DNA from: Solimonas aquatica
GTDB taxonomy: Bacteria > Pseudomonadota > Gammaproteobacteria > Nevskiales > Nevskiaceae
Direction of reading: 5' to 3'
DNA: 64,000 nt
Assembly (NCBI RefSeq): GCF_900111015.1
Contig: NZ_FOFS01000005.1
Span: forward strand, 124,001-188,000
A program made the position numbers and the translations under genes. Below are positions 1 to 7,883 of the stretch, piece by piece. The notes under the pieces were generated by a model that saw nothing but the letters and a program-made list of their open reading frames with translations, did no database searches and was not told the origin of the DNA. Each line of letters begins with the position of its first letter. Positions within the stretch are counted from its first letter, which is position 1.

Positions 1-164
1 GTCAGCTGCAGCCGGCGGCCTATCAGAGCGTTTCCGCGCGCACCACGCCGGATCCTTTGCAGCGCCTGCTGCCGTATCCGGACGATCCCAACTATCTCAG
101 CACACGCGGCGGCGAATGGGCGCTGTGGCAACTGCTGGCGGCCGGCGATGTGAACAATGTCTGA
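1..164 (+). CDS. C-terminal fragment of an unidentified protein
   Basis: An open frame enters from the left edge (first full codon at 3) and ends with TGA at 162-164. The visible 53 residues end in a segment rich in Pro, Tyr and Trp (YPDDPNYLSTRGGEWALW) and then LLAAGDVNNV. I do not recognise the family. The next gene on the same strand starts 47 bases later, so the two may be co-transcribed as part of the toxin-like island that follows. Confidence 0.6.
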   Translation, partial: QLQPAAYQSVSARTTPDPLQRLLPYPDDPNYLSTRGGEWALWQLLAAGDVNNV

Positions 165-211
165 GCACGACTCCCCAAGGCACGCCGCCATGGCGATAGC
201 GAGCAGCCCTC

Positions 212-1099
212 ATGCCTAGCCTGCGCATGGTCACCTGGAATTCCGGCGGCGAGGCCGACGGCCGCGGCGCGCAGCTGGCGCTGTCGGTGAATGCCATCAA
301 CGGCACGGCGCCGGCCGTGAAGCTGGTCGCCATTCAGGAAGCGCGTGTCGGCATCGTGCCGCCCGGCAGCATCTATGCACAGCTCACCGGCGGCGCGGCA
401 CCGTTCGCGGGCTTCGTCAATCCACCCGATCATCCACGCGAACTCAATCCCGGGGCGCAGCCGCTGGCGGTGGGCGTCAACCGCTCCTATCTGATCGGCT
501 GGGACCCGACCGGCGGCGGCCCGGTGTCCGCAGGCGCTGCGGCGCTGATCTCGCTGGCGCCGGCGCTTGGCAACGGCGTGGAAGGCTATATCAACGGCCT
601 GGCGATCAGCGCCGCCGCCAAGAACAATCTGCGCCAGGCGGCGCGCAACATCCGCGCGCCGGTGCGCAAGGTGATGACCATCACCATCGGCGTCGTCGTG
701 CACACGATTTATTTCTACACCTGGCACGCCGAGCTGCAGGCCAACTGGCTGGCGGCGAGCTGGGCGACGCTGGGCATGCTCGCCAATCCTTTCGCCGGAC
801 CCGGCATGTATCCGGCGTTCGAGTTTTTCCAGAACTCGAATCAGTACACGGCCGATCTCGCCGCACTGACGCCCAACGATGTGCTGATCGTCGCCGGTGA
901 TTTCAACATCACGGCCGCCGACGTCAACAACAACGCCGCGCTGTTTCCCAATTTCGTTGGTGCGTCGAGTAATCTGAGCCACATCCTGGCGTTCAGTCCG
1001 AACGCGATGGGCGCCAACCAGGCGGTGCTGGCCCAGCAGGCGCATTACGTCACGCCGTATCCGCCGCACGCCATTCTCACCGCTGAAGTGCAATGGTGA
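212..1099 (+). CDS. CdtB/DNase I-fold (endonuclease/exonuclease/phosphatase) protein
   Basis: A 295-aa protein with the ordered motifs of the endonuclease/exonuclease/phosphatase fold: VTWNSGG (N10), VAIQEA (E43), YTWHAEL (H172), VAGDFN (D230, N232) and a C-terminal PPHAILTAEV (H286). The arrangement resembles the CdtB subunit of cytolethal distending toxin and other DNase I-type enzymes, which cut DNA or phosphoinositides. The usual SDH before the last strand reads PPH here, so one supporting Asp is missing. No signal peptide is visible and no CdtA or CdtC gene lies next to it. An Ig-like repeat protein starts 12 bases downstream, probably in the same operon. Fold assignment is fairly safe; substrate and toxin role are inference. 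Confidence 0.75.
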   Translation: MPSLRMVTWNSGGEADGRGAQLALSVNAINGTAPAVKLVAIQEARVGIVPPGSIYAQLTGGAAPFAGFVNPPDHPRELNPGAQPLAVGVNRSYLIGWDPTGGGPVSAGAAALISLAPALGNGVEGYINGLAISAAAKNNLRQAARNIRAPVRKVMTITIGVVVHTIYFYTWHAELQANWLAASWATLGMLANPFAGPGMYPAFEFFQNSNQYTADLAALTPNDVLIVAGDFNITAADVNNNAALFPNFVGASSNLSHILAFSPNAMGANQAVLAQQAHYVTPYPPHAILTAEVQW

Positions 1100-1111
1100 A
1101 CCGGAGCCACG

Positions 1112-2542
1112 ATGGAGATTCGTAATCCCAGCGGCGGCGCGGCTGCCAGCGCGATTGCCGTATCGCGCTCCGCCAGCTATCGCCTCTATGATCTTCCCGA
1201 TGTTCCCGGCAGCGTGCTGTGGTCGCTGTCGGGCGACACGACTGCGGTGACGCTCAAGCGCAAGCGCGACGAGAACGAGGTGTCCCTGGCCGCCGCTGCG
1301 CAGCCCAGTGCGCAGGTCGGCGCCACTACGCTGACCGCCACCTTCATGCCTGCGGACCATGGCCCTTCCACTTCGACCAGCCTGACGATCACGGTTTTCG
1401 CCGCCGCGATCTGCAATCTCGATCCCAGCCTGGCGCCGAGCCAGCTGCTGGGCGTGGGCAACCGCGCGCGCTATGCGGCGGCAGCGGTTCCGGCGGTGAG
1501 TCCGGTCAGTGCGAGCTGGTCGCCGGGCGACAGCGGCAATATCGCGCTGCTGGGCGTCGACGCGCAGGGCACGGCGGAAATTCTCGGCCAGCAGGCGGGA
1601 CAGACGCCGGCACAGCTGACGCTGACGCTCAGCTGCGCCAGTCAGGATGCCGTGGCCGTGCTGCCGATCACCGTGCTCGGCCTGCGCGCGGCCCTGTACG
1701 CGGACGACGAGGCGGCCATCGAAGCCGGCCCCTTGCTGGGCGTGGGCGAGGTCCGCGTCGCGCGCGCGCAGCTCGTGCCGGCGCAGGCACAACTGGGCAC
1801 GGCGACAGCGCAATGGCGCTGGAGCTGCAGCAGTGGCCTGCAGATCATGGGCGATGCCAACGCCGCCGCAATCAGCTTCGTCGCCAATGCCGCCGGGCCC
1901 GCCTGGGTGGAGGCCCAGCTGAGCATCGCCGGCAGCGTGCTCAAGGCGCGGCAGGAATGCATTGCCTTCGGCGTCGCCATCGTCAGCGAGCAGGGCAGCG
2001 CGCCAACGGCGCTGGCGGTCGGCGCCAGCGCAACGCTGCAGGCACAGCTGCAGCCCGATTGCGAAGAAGCACAATTCTTCTGGACCGGCAGCGGCAACGT
2101 GGCCTTGCGCAGCGAAGGCGCGAGCGTGATCGCACGCGCCGTCAGTCCCAGCAGCAGCGAAGGTGCCGATGGTCTGGGCGTCGTGGCGGTGATCGGCGAT
2201 GCGCAGACGCAGGCCGTGATCCCGCTGACCAGTTATGCGGTGACGATTCTGTCCGGCGACCAGCAGCCGCCGCCGACCACCATCGCCGTCGGCGCCCAGC
2301 AGACGTACAGCGTCACCACCAACCCCGCCTTCGGCGAACCGCAGATCCGCTGGAGCCTGCAGGGCGAGGCGGCCGGCATCGTCGGTTCCAGCAGCGCCTC
2401 GCAGGTGCAGCTCTATGGCGTGCGCAACAGCGAGAGCAGCGGCGATCTTTCGCTGGCGGTCTCGGTGAGCCCCGCCGGTACGCCGGGCGACAGCCCGGAT
2501 GCCGCCCTGGCGATCACCGTCGGCACGCCGCGCTACCGCTGA
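1112..2542 (+). CDS. Tandem Ig-like repeat protein, function unknown
   Basis: A 476-aa protein made of about five beta-rich repeats of roughly 90 residues. Each has a W-containing strand (VLWSLSGD, ASWSPGDSG, QWRWSCSSG, FFWTGSGN, IRWSLQGE) and ends in a VTV/ITV-like strand, as in bacterial Ig-like (Big) domains. There is no signal peptide, transmembrane segment or sorting tail, so export, if any, would need a dedicated machine. It begins 12 bases after the CdtB-like gene and converges on the AraC-type regulator with a 6-base gap. A structural or adaptor role for the neighbouring nuclease is only a guess. Confidence 0.65.
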   Translation: MEIRNPSGGAAASAIAVSRSASYRLYDLPDVPGSVLWSLSGDTTAVTLKRKRDENEVSLAAAAQPSAQVGATTLTATFMPADHGPSTSTSLTITVFAAAICNLDPSLAPSQLLGVGNRARYAAAAVPAVSPVSASWSPGDSGNIALLGVDAQGTAEILGQQAGQTPAQLTLTLSCASQDAVAVLPITVLGLRAALYADDEAAIEAGPLLGVGEVRVARAQLVPAQAQLGTATAQWRWSCSSGLQIMGDANAAAISFVANAAGPAWVEAQLSIAGSVLKARQECIAFGVAIVSEQGSAPTALAVGASATLQAQLQPDCEEAQFFWTGSGNVALRSEGASVIARAVSPSSSEGADGLGVVAVIGDAQTQAVIPLTSYAVTILSGDQQPPPTTIAVGAQQTYSVTTNPAFGEPQIRWSLQGEAAGIVGSSSASQVQLYGVRNSESSGDLSLAVSVSPAGTPGDSPDAALAITVGTPRYR

Positions 2543-2548
2543 ACCAGC

Positions 2549-4192
2549 TCAGCCGCTGCGGCGAAACTCGCGGGCGCTGCAGCCGACGATGCGGCGGAAA
2601 CTTTTTTCGAAGTGACTCAGATCGGCGAAGCCCACGCTTCCGGCGACTTCAGTGATGCGCTTGCGGACATTGCCACTCAGGATCTCCTTGGCCTTGTGCA
2701 CGCGGATGCATTGCAGGAAAGGCTTGAAGGCGATGCCCAGCTCGCTGCGAAACAGATACGTCAGATGTGAGGGACTGACATGCGCCTGCGCCGCCAGCTG
2801 ACCCAGCGTGATCGACTGCATGTAATGCTCACCCAGATACAGCAAGGCGCGCCGCAAGCCGTCATGCAGCGACTTCAGCGCCCCGGCGTCGCCGGCGACG
2901 GCGCAGCGCACCCAGCGCTCGGCCGCCGGCAGCTCGGGAGCCTGCTCGTCGATGTCCCGCGTCTGATCCTGCCGCAGGCTGCAGGCCGGCACCCGCAGCT
3001 GACCGGCGACCCATGGCGTGTGCTGCAGGATGTCGGCCTGGCCGATGGGTCCGCCGTTGCTCATGACCGCGAGCCTGGCGATGACGCGTTCCAGCTCGAA
3101 CAGGTTTTCCGGCCAGCGATGCGCCTGACAGGTCGCAATCAGCGTGTGGGAAATCTTCTCCTGCGCCTCGAAGCCATGACGCAGGAGAATCGCGCGCACC
3201 AGTGGCGCGATGTCCTCGGGCCGCTGCCGCAGCGGCGGGATCACCAGGCTGAGAAAGTCCAGCTCCATGAACAGCGCGGCCGAGAACGCGCCTTCCTGCA
3301 CGAGCTGCGCGAGATCCGCAGTGCTGGCGGCGATGATGCGCACATCGGCCATCTGCGCGCCACCGAGCCATTGCGCCAGATGCGAGTGCATGAACTGCGG
3401 CAGCTGTGCCTGCAGGGCGGGCGCCAGCTGATCGATGCCGCTGAGAAACAGCGTGCCGCCCCTGGCCCTCTGGAACCATTGCTCGGGCGTGCCAAGCGGC
3501 TCGGCGCAATTGATTTCGACAAAGGCCCGCTCACGCAAGGGACCGTAGCCATGAATGGCCGCGGCCAGCATCGCCTTCTCCGTTCCCGGCTCACCGCTGA
3601 GCACCACCGGCAGACGGCTGTGGCTGGTGCGCTCGATGAACTGCTCCATCTCCAGCAGCGGCTGGCTGGAACCCACCAGCCATAGCGCGCGCCCGAGCCT
3701 TTGTTCCGACCAGCGCTGGAATTCGCAGCGACGCACGAGCTTTGCACAGCGCGACAGAAACGCGCGCCAGATCTCCAGCTCGGCCTCGTCGGGCGGCTGC
3801 GGCCAGCCCAGACGCAGCTCGCCGGTCTCGCGGCCCGCGTCCAGCACGCACACACAGTCCGGCCCTTGAGATGGCGCGGATGCGCCAATCGCGCGCTCGT
3901 CGCCGGGGCGCGCTTCGGCGGCGCGCACGGCATCATCGACACCCGTCGCGGGCGCGCGGGCGTCGCCCGTCTTGCGCAGGGATGCGGCATCCGGCGCCAA
4001 GGCGATCTGCCAGTCCTGCCCTTGGCGATGCAGGCGCACGCTGCCGAATGCCTCCAGCCTGAGCTCCACCTCCCGCAGCGACGCGCCTTGCGCCAGCCGG
4101 CAGAGCGCTGCGGCCAGCCGTCCCGGCAGCTGGCTGTGATGCAGACAGCCATCGAAGAGATCTTCGTTCACGGACATTCTGGCCGTCGGCAT
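2549..4192 (-). CDS. Regulator: degenerate NtrC-type AAA+ domain fused to AraC HTH
   Basis: A 547-aa protein. Residues 1-160 are an unassigned sensor-like region. Residues 165-395 match the sigma54-activator AAA+ domain, including PLRQRPEDI at about 320-328 and a C-terminal helical part with RWPENLFELERV. Residues 455-545 are an AraC/XylS double helix-turn-helix ending in GFADLSHFEKSFRRIVGCSAREFR. The ATPase looks broken: the P-loop reads GEPGTEKA, the Walker B Asp and Glu are Ser and Gly (GTLFLSGIDQL), and the GAFTGA loop that touches sigma54 is absent. It probably acts as an AraC-type regulator, not a sigma54 activator. It is followed downstream by no gene on its strand and is preceded by the M35-type peptidase gene 21 bases away. 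Confidence 0.8.
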   Translation of the reverse strand: MPTARMSVNEDLFDGCLHHSQLPGRLAAALCRLAQGASLREVELRLEAFGSVRLHRQGQDWQIALAPDAASLRKTGDARAPATGVDDAVRAAEARPGDERAIGASAPSQGPDCVCVLDAGRETGELRLGWPQPPDEAELEIWRAFLSRCAKLVRRCEFQRWSEQRLGRALWLVGSSQPLLEMEQFIERTSHSRLPVVLSGEPGTEKAMLAAAIHGYGPLRERAFVEINCAEPLGTPEQWFQRARGGTLFLSGIDQLAPALQAQLPQFMHSHLAQWLGGAQMADVRIIAASTADLAQLVQEGAFSAALFMELDFLSLVIPPLRQRPEDIAPLVRAILLRHGFEAQEKISHTLIATCQAHRWPENLFELERVIARLAVMSNGGPIGQADILQHTPWVAGQLRVPACSLRQDQTRDIDEQAPELPAAERWVRCAVAGDAGALKSLHDGLRRALLYLGEHYMQSITLGQLAAQAHVSPSHLTYLFRSELGIAFKPFLQCIRVHKAKEILSGNVRKRITEVAGSVGFADLSHFEKSFRRIVGCSAREFRRSG

Positions 4193-4213
4193 GGGCTGCA
4201 GGTCCGCGTCGGC

Positions 4214-4816
4214 TCAGACGCGCACGTCGAACTGCCCGCAGTACGCGCGATACGAATCGGCATTGCGCGTCCTTTGCACCGGACTCAGTGACGCATAGCG
4301 ACGCTGCCAGACGTAGGCGTAGTCCATGGTGTTGCCGACGCCATGGGAAAGCTCGTGCAACAGGGTGCCGGTGGCGCCTCGGCTCGCAGTAAAGAACGCC
4401 GGCGCAATGAACATGCGCAGCGGCACCTTCGGCGCCACGCCGAGCTGCGCCACGAAGGCCTCGACCTGATTCAGCTTCACGCCCGTCGGCAGGGCGCCCA
4501 GGCGCAGCGCCTCGTACGCCAGCATGTCCGGGACATAGCTCATCAGCAGGCCCGACTCGGGCTGCGTGATGCGCTCATGCATCAGCTGCACGACACGACG
4601 CACATGGCGCAGACGATGCCAGGACAAGGGCCCGAAGTGCGCCTCATAGGCGGCACGTGCGCACGCGTCGCCGGCCAGGCCGCCCAGCGCCCGCACCGCC
4701 TGCGCGAGCTGCTTGCCGATGTGTTCCAGCGCCACGGCTACCGGCGGTCGTTGTTCCTGCGACCATGTCGCATCCCATTCCACGGCCATCGCGCTTTGCT
4801 TCCCGAAGTGCGGCAC
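4214..4816 (-). CDS. M35-like (aspzincin) zinc metallopeptidase
   Basis: A 200-aa protein with HELSH at 154-158, GNTMDYAY at 161-168 and NADSY at 185-189. HExxH followed closely by GTxxDxxY and then NADSYR is the signature of the deuterolysin/lysine-specific endopeptidase group (M35), where the two His and the following Asp bind zinc and Glu154+1 is catalytic. No signal peptide is seen; a second possible start is the Met at 4789. The gene is first in a probable two-gene unit with the AAA+/AraC regulator. Domains of this type occur in secreted proteases and also as effector domains of secretion systems; the neighbouring nuclease-like gene makes the second reading attractive but unproven. Confidence 0.78.
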   Translation of the reverse strand: MPHFGKQSAMAVEWDATWSQEQRPPVAVALEHIGKQLAQAVRALGGLAGDACARAAYEAHFGPLSWHRLRHVRRVVQLMHERITQPESGLLMSYVPDMLAYEALRLGALPTGVKLNQVEAFVAQLGVAPKVPLRMFIAPAFFTASRGATGTLLHELSHGVGNTMDYAYVWQRRYASLSPVQRTRNADSYRAYCGQFDVRV

Positions 4817-5015
4817 GTCCGCAGCACGACGGGGCGCGAAGTCCCTGTGCGTCCACTTCGCTGCCGGAACGGTTGTTGGGGGAATGCCCCGGTTCCTTCA
4901 GGGCACAGGAGAAACCTAAAAGCAAAGCCTGCAATTCGCCTGATGAAAACCTTATGGCTTGAAAATATTTTTCCGATCAGCCTGCTATCGGGCGCGCACC
5001 GAGGCGGTTTGCGAT
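4817..5015. other. Intergenic gap with AT-rich segment
   Basis: About 200 bases between the peptidase gene start and the 3' end of the XRE regulator gene. The part from about 4910 to 4980 is clearly more AT-rich than the surroundings (runs such as gaaaatatttttcc), as expected for the promoter of the leftward peptidase-regulator unit. I see no convincing paired -35/-10 boxes. Confidence 0.35.
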
Positions 5016-5840
5016 TCAGCCGGCGAGACGACGCAGCAGCGTTTCGCTTTCGGCATCCAGCGGAAAGAAGCTCTCCACACGCAGCTCGTCGGCGGTGACG
5101 TCCTGCGGCGTGCCGAAGCTGCTGAGCATGGTGAACAGACGCAGGTTCAGCTCACCCAGGCGCAGATGCAGGGGCAGCACCGGCAGGCGGCTGGCGTCGA
5201 GATCGATGTGGCGCAGCTTCAGCGGCAGATCGGGATAGCGCAGCACCTCGTCCAGCACCGCCTGCACCTCGGGATGTTCCAGGGCCTCGCGGGCGGTGCG
5301 CGCCAGCAGCGGCGGCGCAATCTCATCGAGATTCACCACCAGCGGCCGCAAGCCCTGCGGATGGAAAATCAGCTTGAAGACATTGCGCGGGCCCTCGCCG
5401 CAGACGCGCCGCCAGAGCGCGTCCACATCACCCAGCATGGCGAGCAGGCCTTGCATGGCGCTGTTGCTCATGAACAGATTCCAGGCGCGATCCACCGCCA
5501 CCGCCGGAAACGGCTCCTGATGACGCAGCAGCAGCTCCAGGGCCTGACGCACCGGCTGCATGTCGGCGGTCTCCAGGCGGCGCTGCGGATACAGGCCGGC
5601 GAAACCGGCGGTGTGCAGCAGGCGATTGCGTTCGCGCAGCGGCAGGTCCAGCACCTGCGCCAGGGCGATCACCATCTCGCGGCTGGGCTGCGCGCGGCCG
5701 GATTCCAGAAAGCTCAGATGCCGCTGCGAGACCTGCGCGCGCAGCGCCAGCTCCAGCTGCGAGAGCCGGCGCAGGCGCCGCGCCTCGCGCAGCAGCGTGC
5801 CGAAGCCGCCCTGATCCGAACTGGGATTGATCCGATCCAT
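5016..5840 (-). CDS. XRE-family regulator with MmyB-like ligand domain
   Basis: A 274-aa DNA-binding protein. Residues about 13-70 form a Cro/C1-type helix-turn-helix (LLREARRLRRLSQLELALRA...VSQRHLSFLESGRAQPSREM). The remainder, with DRAWNLFMSNSAM and VFKLIFHPQGLRPLVVN, matches the MmyB-like ligand-binding domain of transcription regulators common in Actinobacteria and Proteobacteria. The gene faces away from two small membrane proteins that begin 109 bases to the right, so it may control them through the shared intergenic region. The ligand is unknown. Confidence 0.85.
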   Translation of the reverse strand: MDRINPSSDQGGFGTLLREARRLRRLSQLELALRAQVSQRHLSFLESGRAQPSREMVIALAQVLDLPLRERNRLLHTAGFAGLYPQRRLETADMQPVRQALELLLRHQEPFPAVAVDRAWNLFMSNSAMQGLLAMLGDVDALWRRVCGEGPRNVFKLIFHPQGLRPLVVNLDEIAPPLLARTAREALEHPEVQAVLDEVLRYPDLPLKLRHIDLDASRLPVLPLHLRLGELNLRLFTMLSSFGTPQDVTADELRVESFFPLDAESETLLRRLAG

Positions 5841-5948
5841 GTCCGCATTCTGTCATGCGCCTGCGGCGATGCGATTACCTGGCGCGTAATTGCGGCACCG
5901 CAGCCGCTGCGCAAAGCTGCGCGCGCACTTTCGATGGAGGACTTCGTG

Positions 5949-6272
5949 ATGAACCGCAAGCTCGCTTTCATACTCGTGGCGCTGCTGCTGGCCGACTTCA
6001 CCGCGCTGAGCGCTTATGCGCTTTCGCAGCACGGCTATATCGGCATCTTTTCGCATCTTTTCGAAAACAGCGCCGGCTGGCAGGCCCTGGCAGATCTCAG
6101 CATCGCCTGCACGCTGGCGATGGTGTGGATGCTGGCCGATGCACGGCGCAGCGGACGCCGGGCCTGGCCGTATCTGCTGCTCACGCTGACGGCGGGCAGC
6201 TTCGGCCCGCTGCTCTACCTGCTGATCGGGCTGTGGCCCGCACGCGAGCAGCGCAGCCCGGCGCTGGCGTGA
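5949..6272 (+). CDS. DUF2834-like small membrane protein
   Basis: A 107-aa protein starting MNRKLAFILVALLL. I chose the ATG at 5949 because GGAGG lies 8 bases upstream (5936-5940); the Met at 5934 is an alternative. Three hydrophobic segments are visible, and the order (N-terminal helix, short loop with F/W, helix before ADARRSGRRAWPYLLLTL, last helix ending LYLLIGL) resembles DUF2834 proteins, whose function is unknown. The stop overlaps the start of the next gene (GTGA), so the two are translationally coupled. Confidence 0.7.
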   Translation: MNRKLAFILVALLLADFTALSAYALSQHGYIGIFSHLFENSAGWQALADLSIACTLAMVWMLADARRSGRRAWPYLLLTLTAGSFGPLLYLLIGLWPAREQRSPALA

Positions 6273-6637
6273 ACGAGCGTCTGCTGCAGCTCCTGCTGCT
6301 GACGCTGGCCGCGGTACAGCTGCTGCCGCTCGGCGGCTGGCGCGGCGCCGGCGCCTTGCAAAAGCTCTACGGCATCGAGCTGTCGCCGCAGGTGCAGGCC
6401 GATCTGCTGCACCTGCTGCGACATCGTGCGCTGCTGCTGGCCCTGCCCGGGCTGCTGTTGCTGTGGAGCATCGTGCAGGCGCCGCTGCGCATCGCGGCAC
6501 TGACGCTCACCGCGCTGAGCATGGCCGGCTTCCTGTGGCTGGCGCTGCGCGGCAGGCCGAACGCCGCCTTGCGGCGCGTGGCCTGGGTGGATGCCTTCGG
6601 CGTCTTGCTGCTGGCGCTGGCCACGCTGCTGCTGTGA
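6269..6637 (+). CDS. Small hydrophobic membrane protein
   Basis: A 122-aa protein with a GTG start at 6269 that overlaps the TGA of the preceding gene by 3 bases (GTGA). Three or four leucine-rich transmembrane helices are visible (LLQLLLLTLAAVQLLPL, HRALLLALPGLLLLWSIV, APLRIAALTLTALSMAGFLWLAL, WVDAFGVLLLALATLLL). I do not recognise the family. It ends 22 bases before the convergent glutathione transferase gene. It probably works together with the DUF2834-like protein. Confidence 0.6.
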   Translation: MNERLLQLLLLTLAAVQLLPLGGWRGAGALQKLYGIELSPQVQADLLHLLRHRALLLALPGLLLLWSIVQAPLRIAALTLTALSMAGFLWLALRGRPNAALRRVAWVDAFGVLLLALATLLL

Positions 6638-6659
6638 GCGCGTGGCGGCCGCAGCGCGC

Positions 6660-7328
6660 TCAGCGCGTGAGGATGCTCTGCGCGGTTTTCACCAGATCCG
6701 CCGCCGGCACATCGCCCGGCACCGCCAGACCGCGCTGCACCGCAGGACGTGCGCGGATGCGCTCACGCCAGGCGGCCAGATGGTCGAGGCCGTCCAGCGA
6801 CACGCCGGCCCAGGCGTGGACATTGACCCAGGTGAAGTTGGCGATGTCGGCGATGGAGTAGTCCTCGCAGAGATATTCGCGGTCCTTCAGGCGCGTATCG
6901 AGCACCTGATACAGGCGCCGCGTCTCGTTCTGGTAGCGGTCGATGGCGGACTGGATCTTTTCCGGGAAGTAACGGAAGAAGACATTGGCCTGACCCTGCA
7001 TGGGCCCGACGCCGCCCATCTGGAACATCAGCCATTGCAGCACCTGGCTGCGGCCCTTGGGGTCCGCCGGAATGAAGCGTCCGAACGCCTCGGCCAGATA
7101 CAGGAGAATCGCACCGGATTCGAAGATCGCGAAATCGCCCTGCGCATGATCCACCAGCGTGGGGATGCGGCCATTGGGATTGAGCTTGAGGTAGTCCGGC
7201 GCCTTCTGCTCGCCACTGCCGAGATTGAGCGCCTGCAGGCGATAAGGCTCGCCCAGTTCTTCGAGCAGGATCGAGACCTTGTGGCCATTGGGCGTGGCGG
7301 CGGTGTACAGCGTGAAACGTTCGCTCAT
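6660..7328 (-). CDS. Nu-class (YfcG/Ure2-like) glutathione S-transferase
   Basis: A 222-aa two-domain glutathione transferase. The thioredoxin-like N-terminal domain has [28 protein letters not shown] and [12 protein letters not shown], the last being the glutathione gamma-Glu contact. The C-terminal helical domain has [30 protein letters not shown] and [14 protein letters not shown]. The TPNGHK motif and the overall pattern match E. coli YfcG and YghU, enzymes with disulfide-bond reductase and peroxidase activity in the cytosol. It is divergent from the small phosphatase gene. Confidence 0.9.
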   Translation of the reverse strand: MSERFTLYTAATPNGHKVSILLEELGEPYRLQALNLGSGEQKAPDYLKLNPNGRIPTLVDHAQGDFAIFESGAILLYLAEAFGRFIPADPKGRSQVLQWLMFQMGGVGPMQGQANVFFRYFPEKIQSAIDRYQNETRRLYQVLDTRLKDREYLCEDYSIADIANFTWVNVHAWAGVSLDGLDHLAAWRERIRARPAVQRGLAVPGDVPAADLVKTAQSILTR

Positions 7329-7417
7329 GGAAAACCCCCGGGAGTGTCTGCGCAGTGTGCCCTTGAAGCGCTAAGCTTGCAGCCCCCGAGAATCACCCAC
7401 CCGCCCAAGGACCGCTC

Positions 7418-7855
7418 ATGCTTCTGCCCGAACTGCCCAATGCCGGCCAGCCCTTCGCCAACATCAGCACTGCGGGCCGTCCCGCGCCGGAGCATTTCGC
7501 ACTGGCCAAGAGCCGCGGCGTGACGCGCGTGATCAACCTCTGTCCGCCCGCCGAACCCTGTGCATACCAGGAAGACGCGCTGACCCAGGCGCTGGGCCTG
7601 GAGTACGTGAACATTCCGGTGGCCGGCGGCGGTGATCTCACCGCCGACAATGCGCGCAAGCTCGCCGAGGCGCTGGACGGCCTCAAGGGCCATGCCCTGG
7701 TGCATTGCGCCAGCAGCAATCGCGTCGGTGCGCTGTTCGCGCTGAAAGCACGCTACGTGGACGGCAAGAGCCGCGAAGAAGCCCTGGGCATCGGCCGCAG
7801 CGCCGGGCTCAAGGCCATGGAGCCCATCGTGCAGGCGCTGCTGGCGCAGTCGTAG
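7418..7855 (+). CDS. Small Cys-phosphatase (BLH/DUF442-like)
   Basis: A 145-aa protein with the signature HCASSNRVG (about residues 95-103), a C-x5-R phosphatase loop in which the Cys would be the nucleophile. The N-terminal part (FANISTAGRPAPEHFALAKSRGVTRVINLCPP) matches the beta-lactamase-hydrolase-like phosphatase group (DUF442) that is found alone or fused to sulfur dioxygenases. The physiological substrate is unknown. It is followed after 28 bases by the amidohydrolase gene on the same strand. Confidence 0.8.
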   Translation: MLLPELPNAGQPFANISTAGRPAPEHFALAKSRGVTRVINLCPPAEPCAYQEDALTQALGLEYVNIPVAGGGDLTADNARKLAEALDGLKGHALVHCASSNRVGALFALKARYVDGKSREEALGIGRSAGLKAMEPIVQALLAQS

Positions 7856-7883
7856 TGCTGCGGCGCGGCCGGCGTACGCGCTG

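Noticed and set aside
92-2074. A 660-codon minus-strand frame over the CdtB-like and Ig-like genes
   Set aside because: The plus-strand genes have recognisable fold motifs and ribosome-site spacing, whereas this frame is Arg/Gly/Ala/Gln-rich with no motif.
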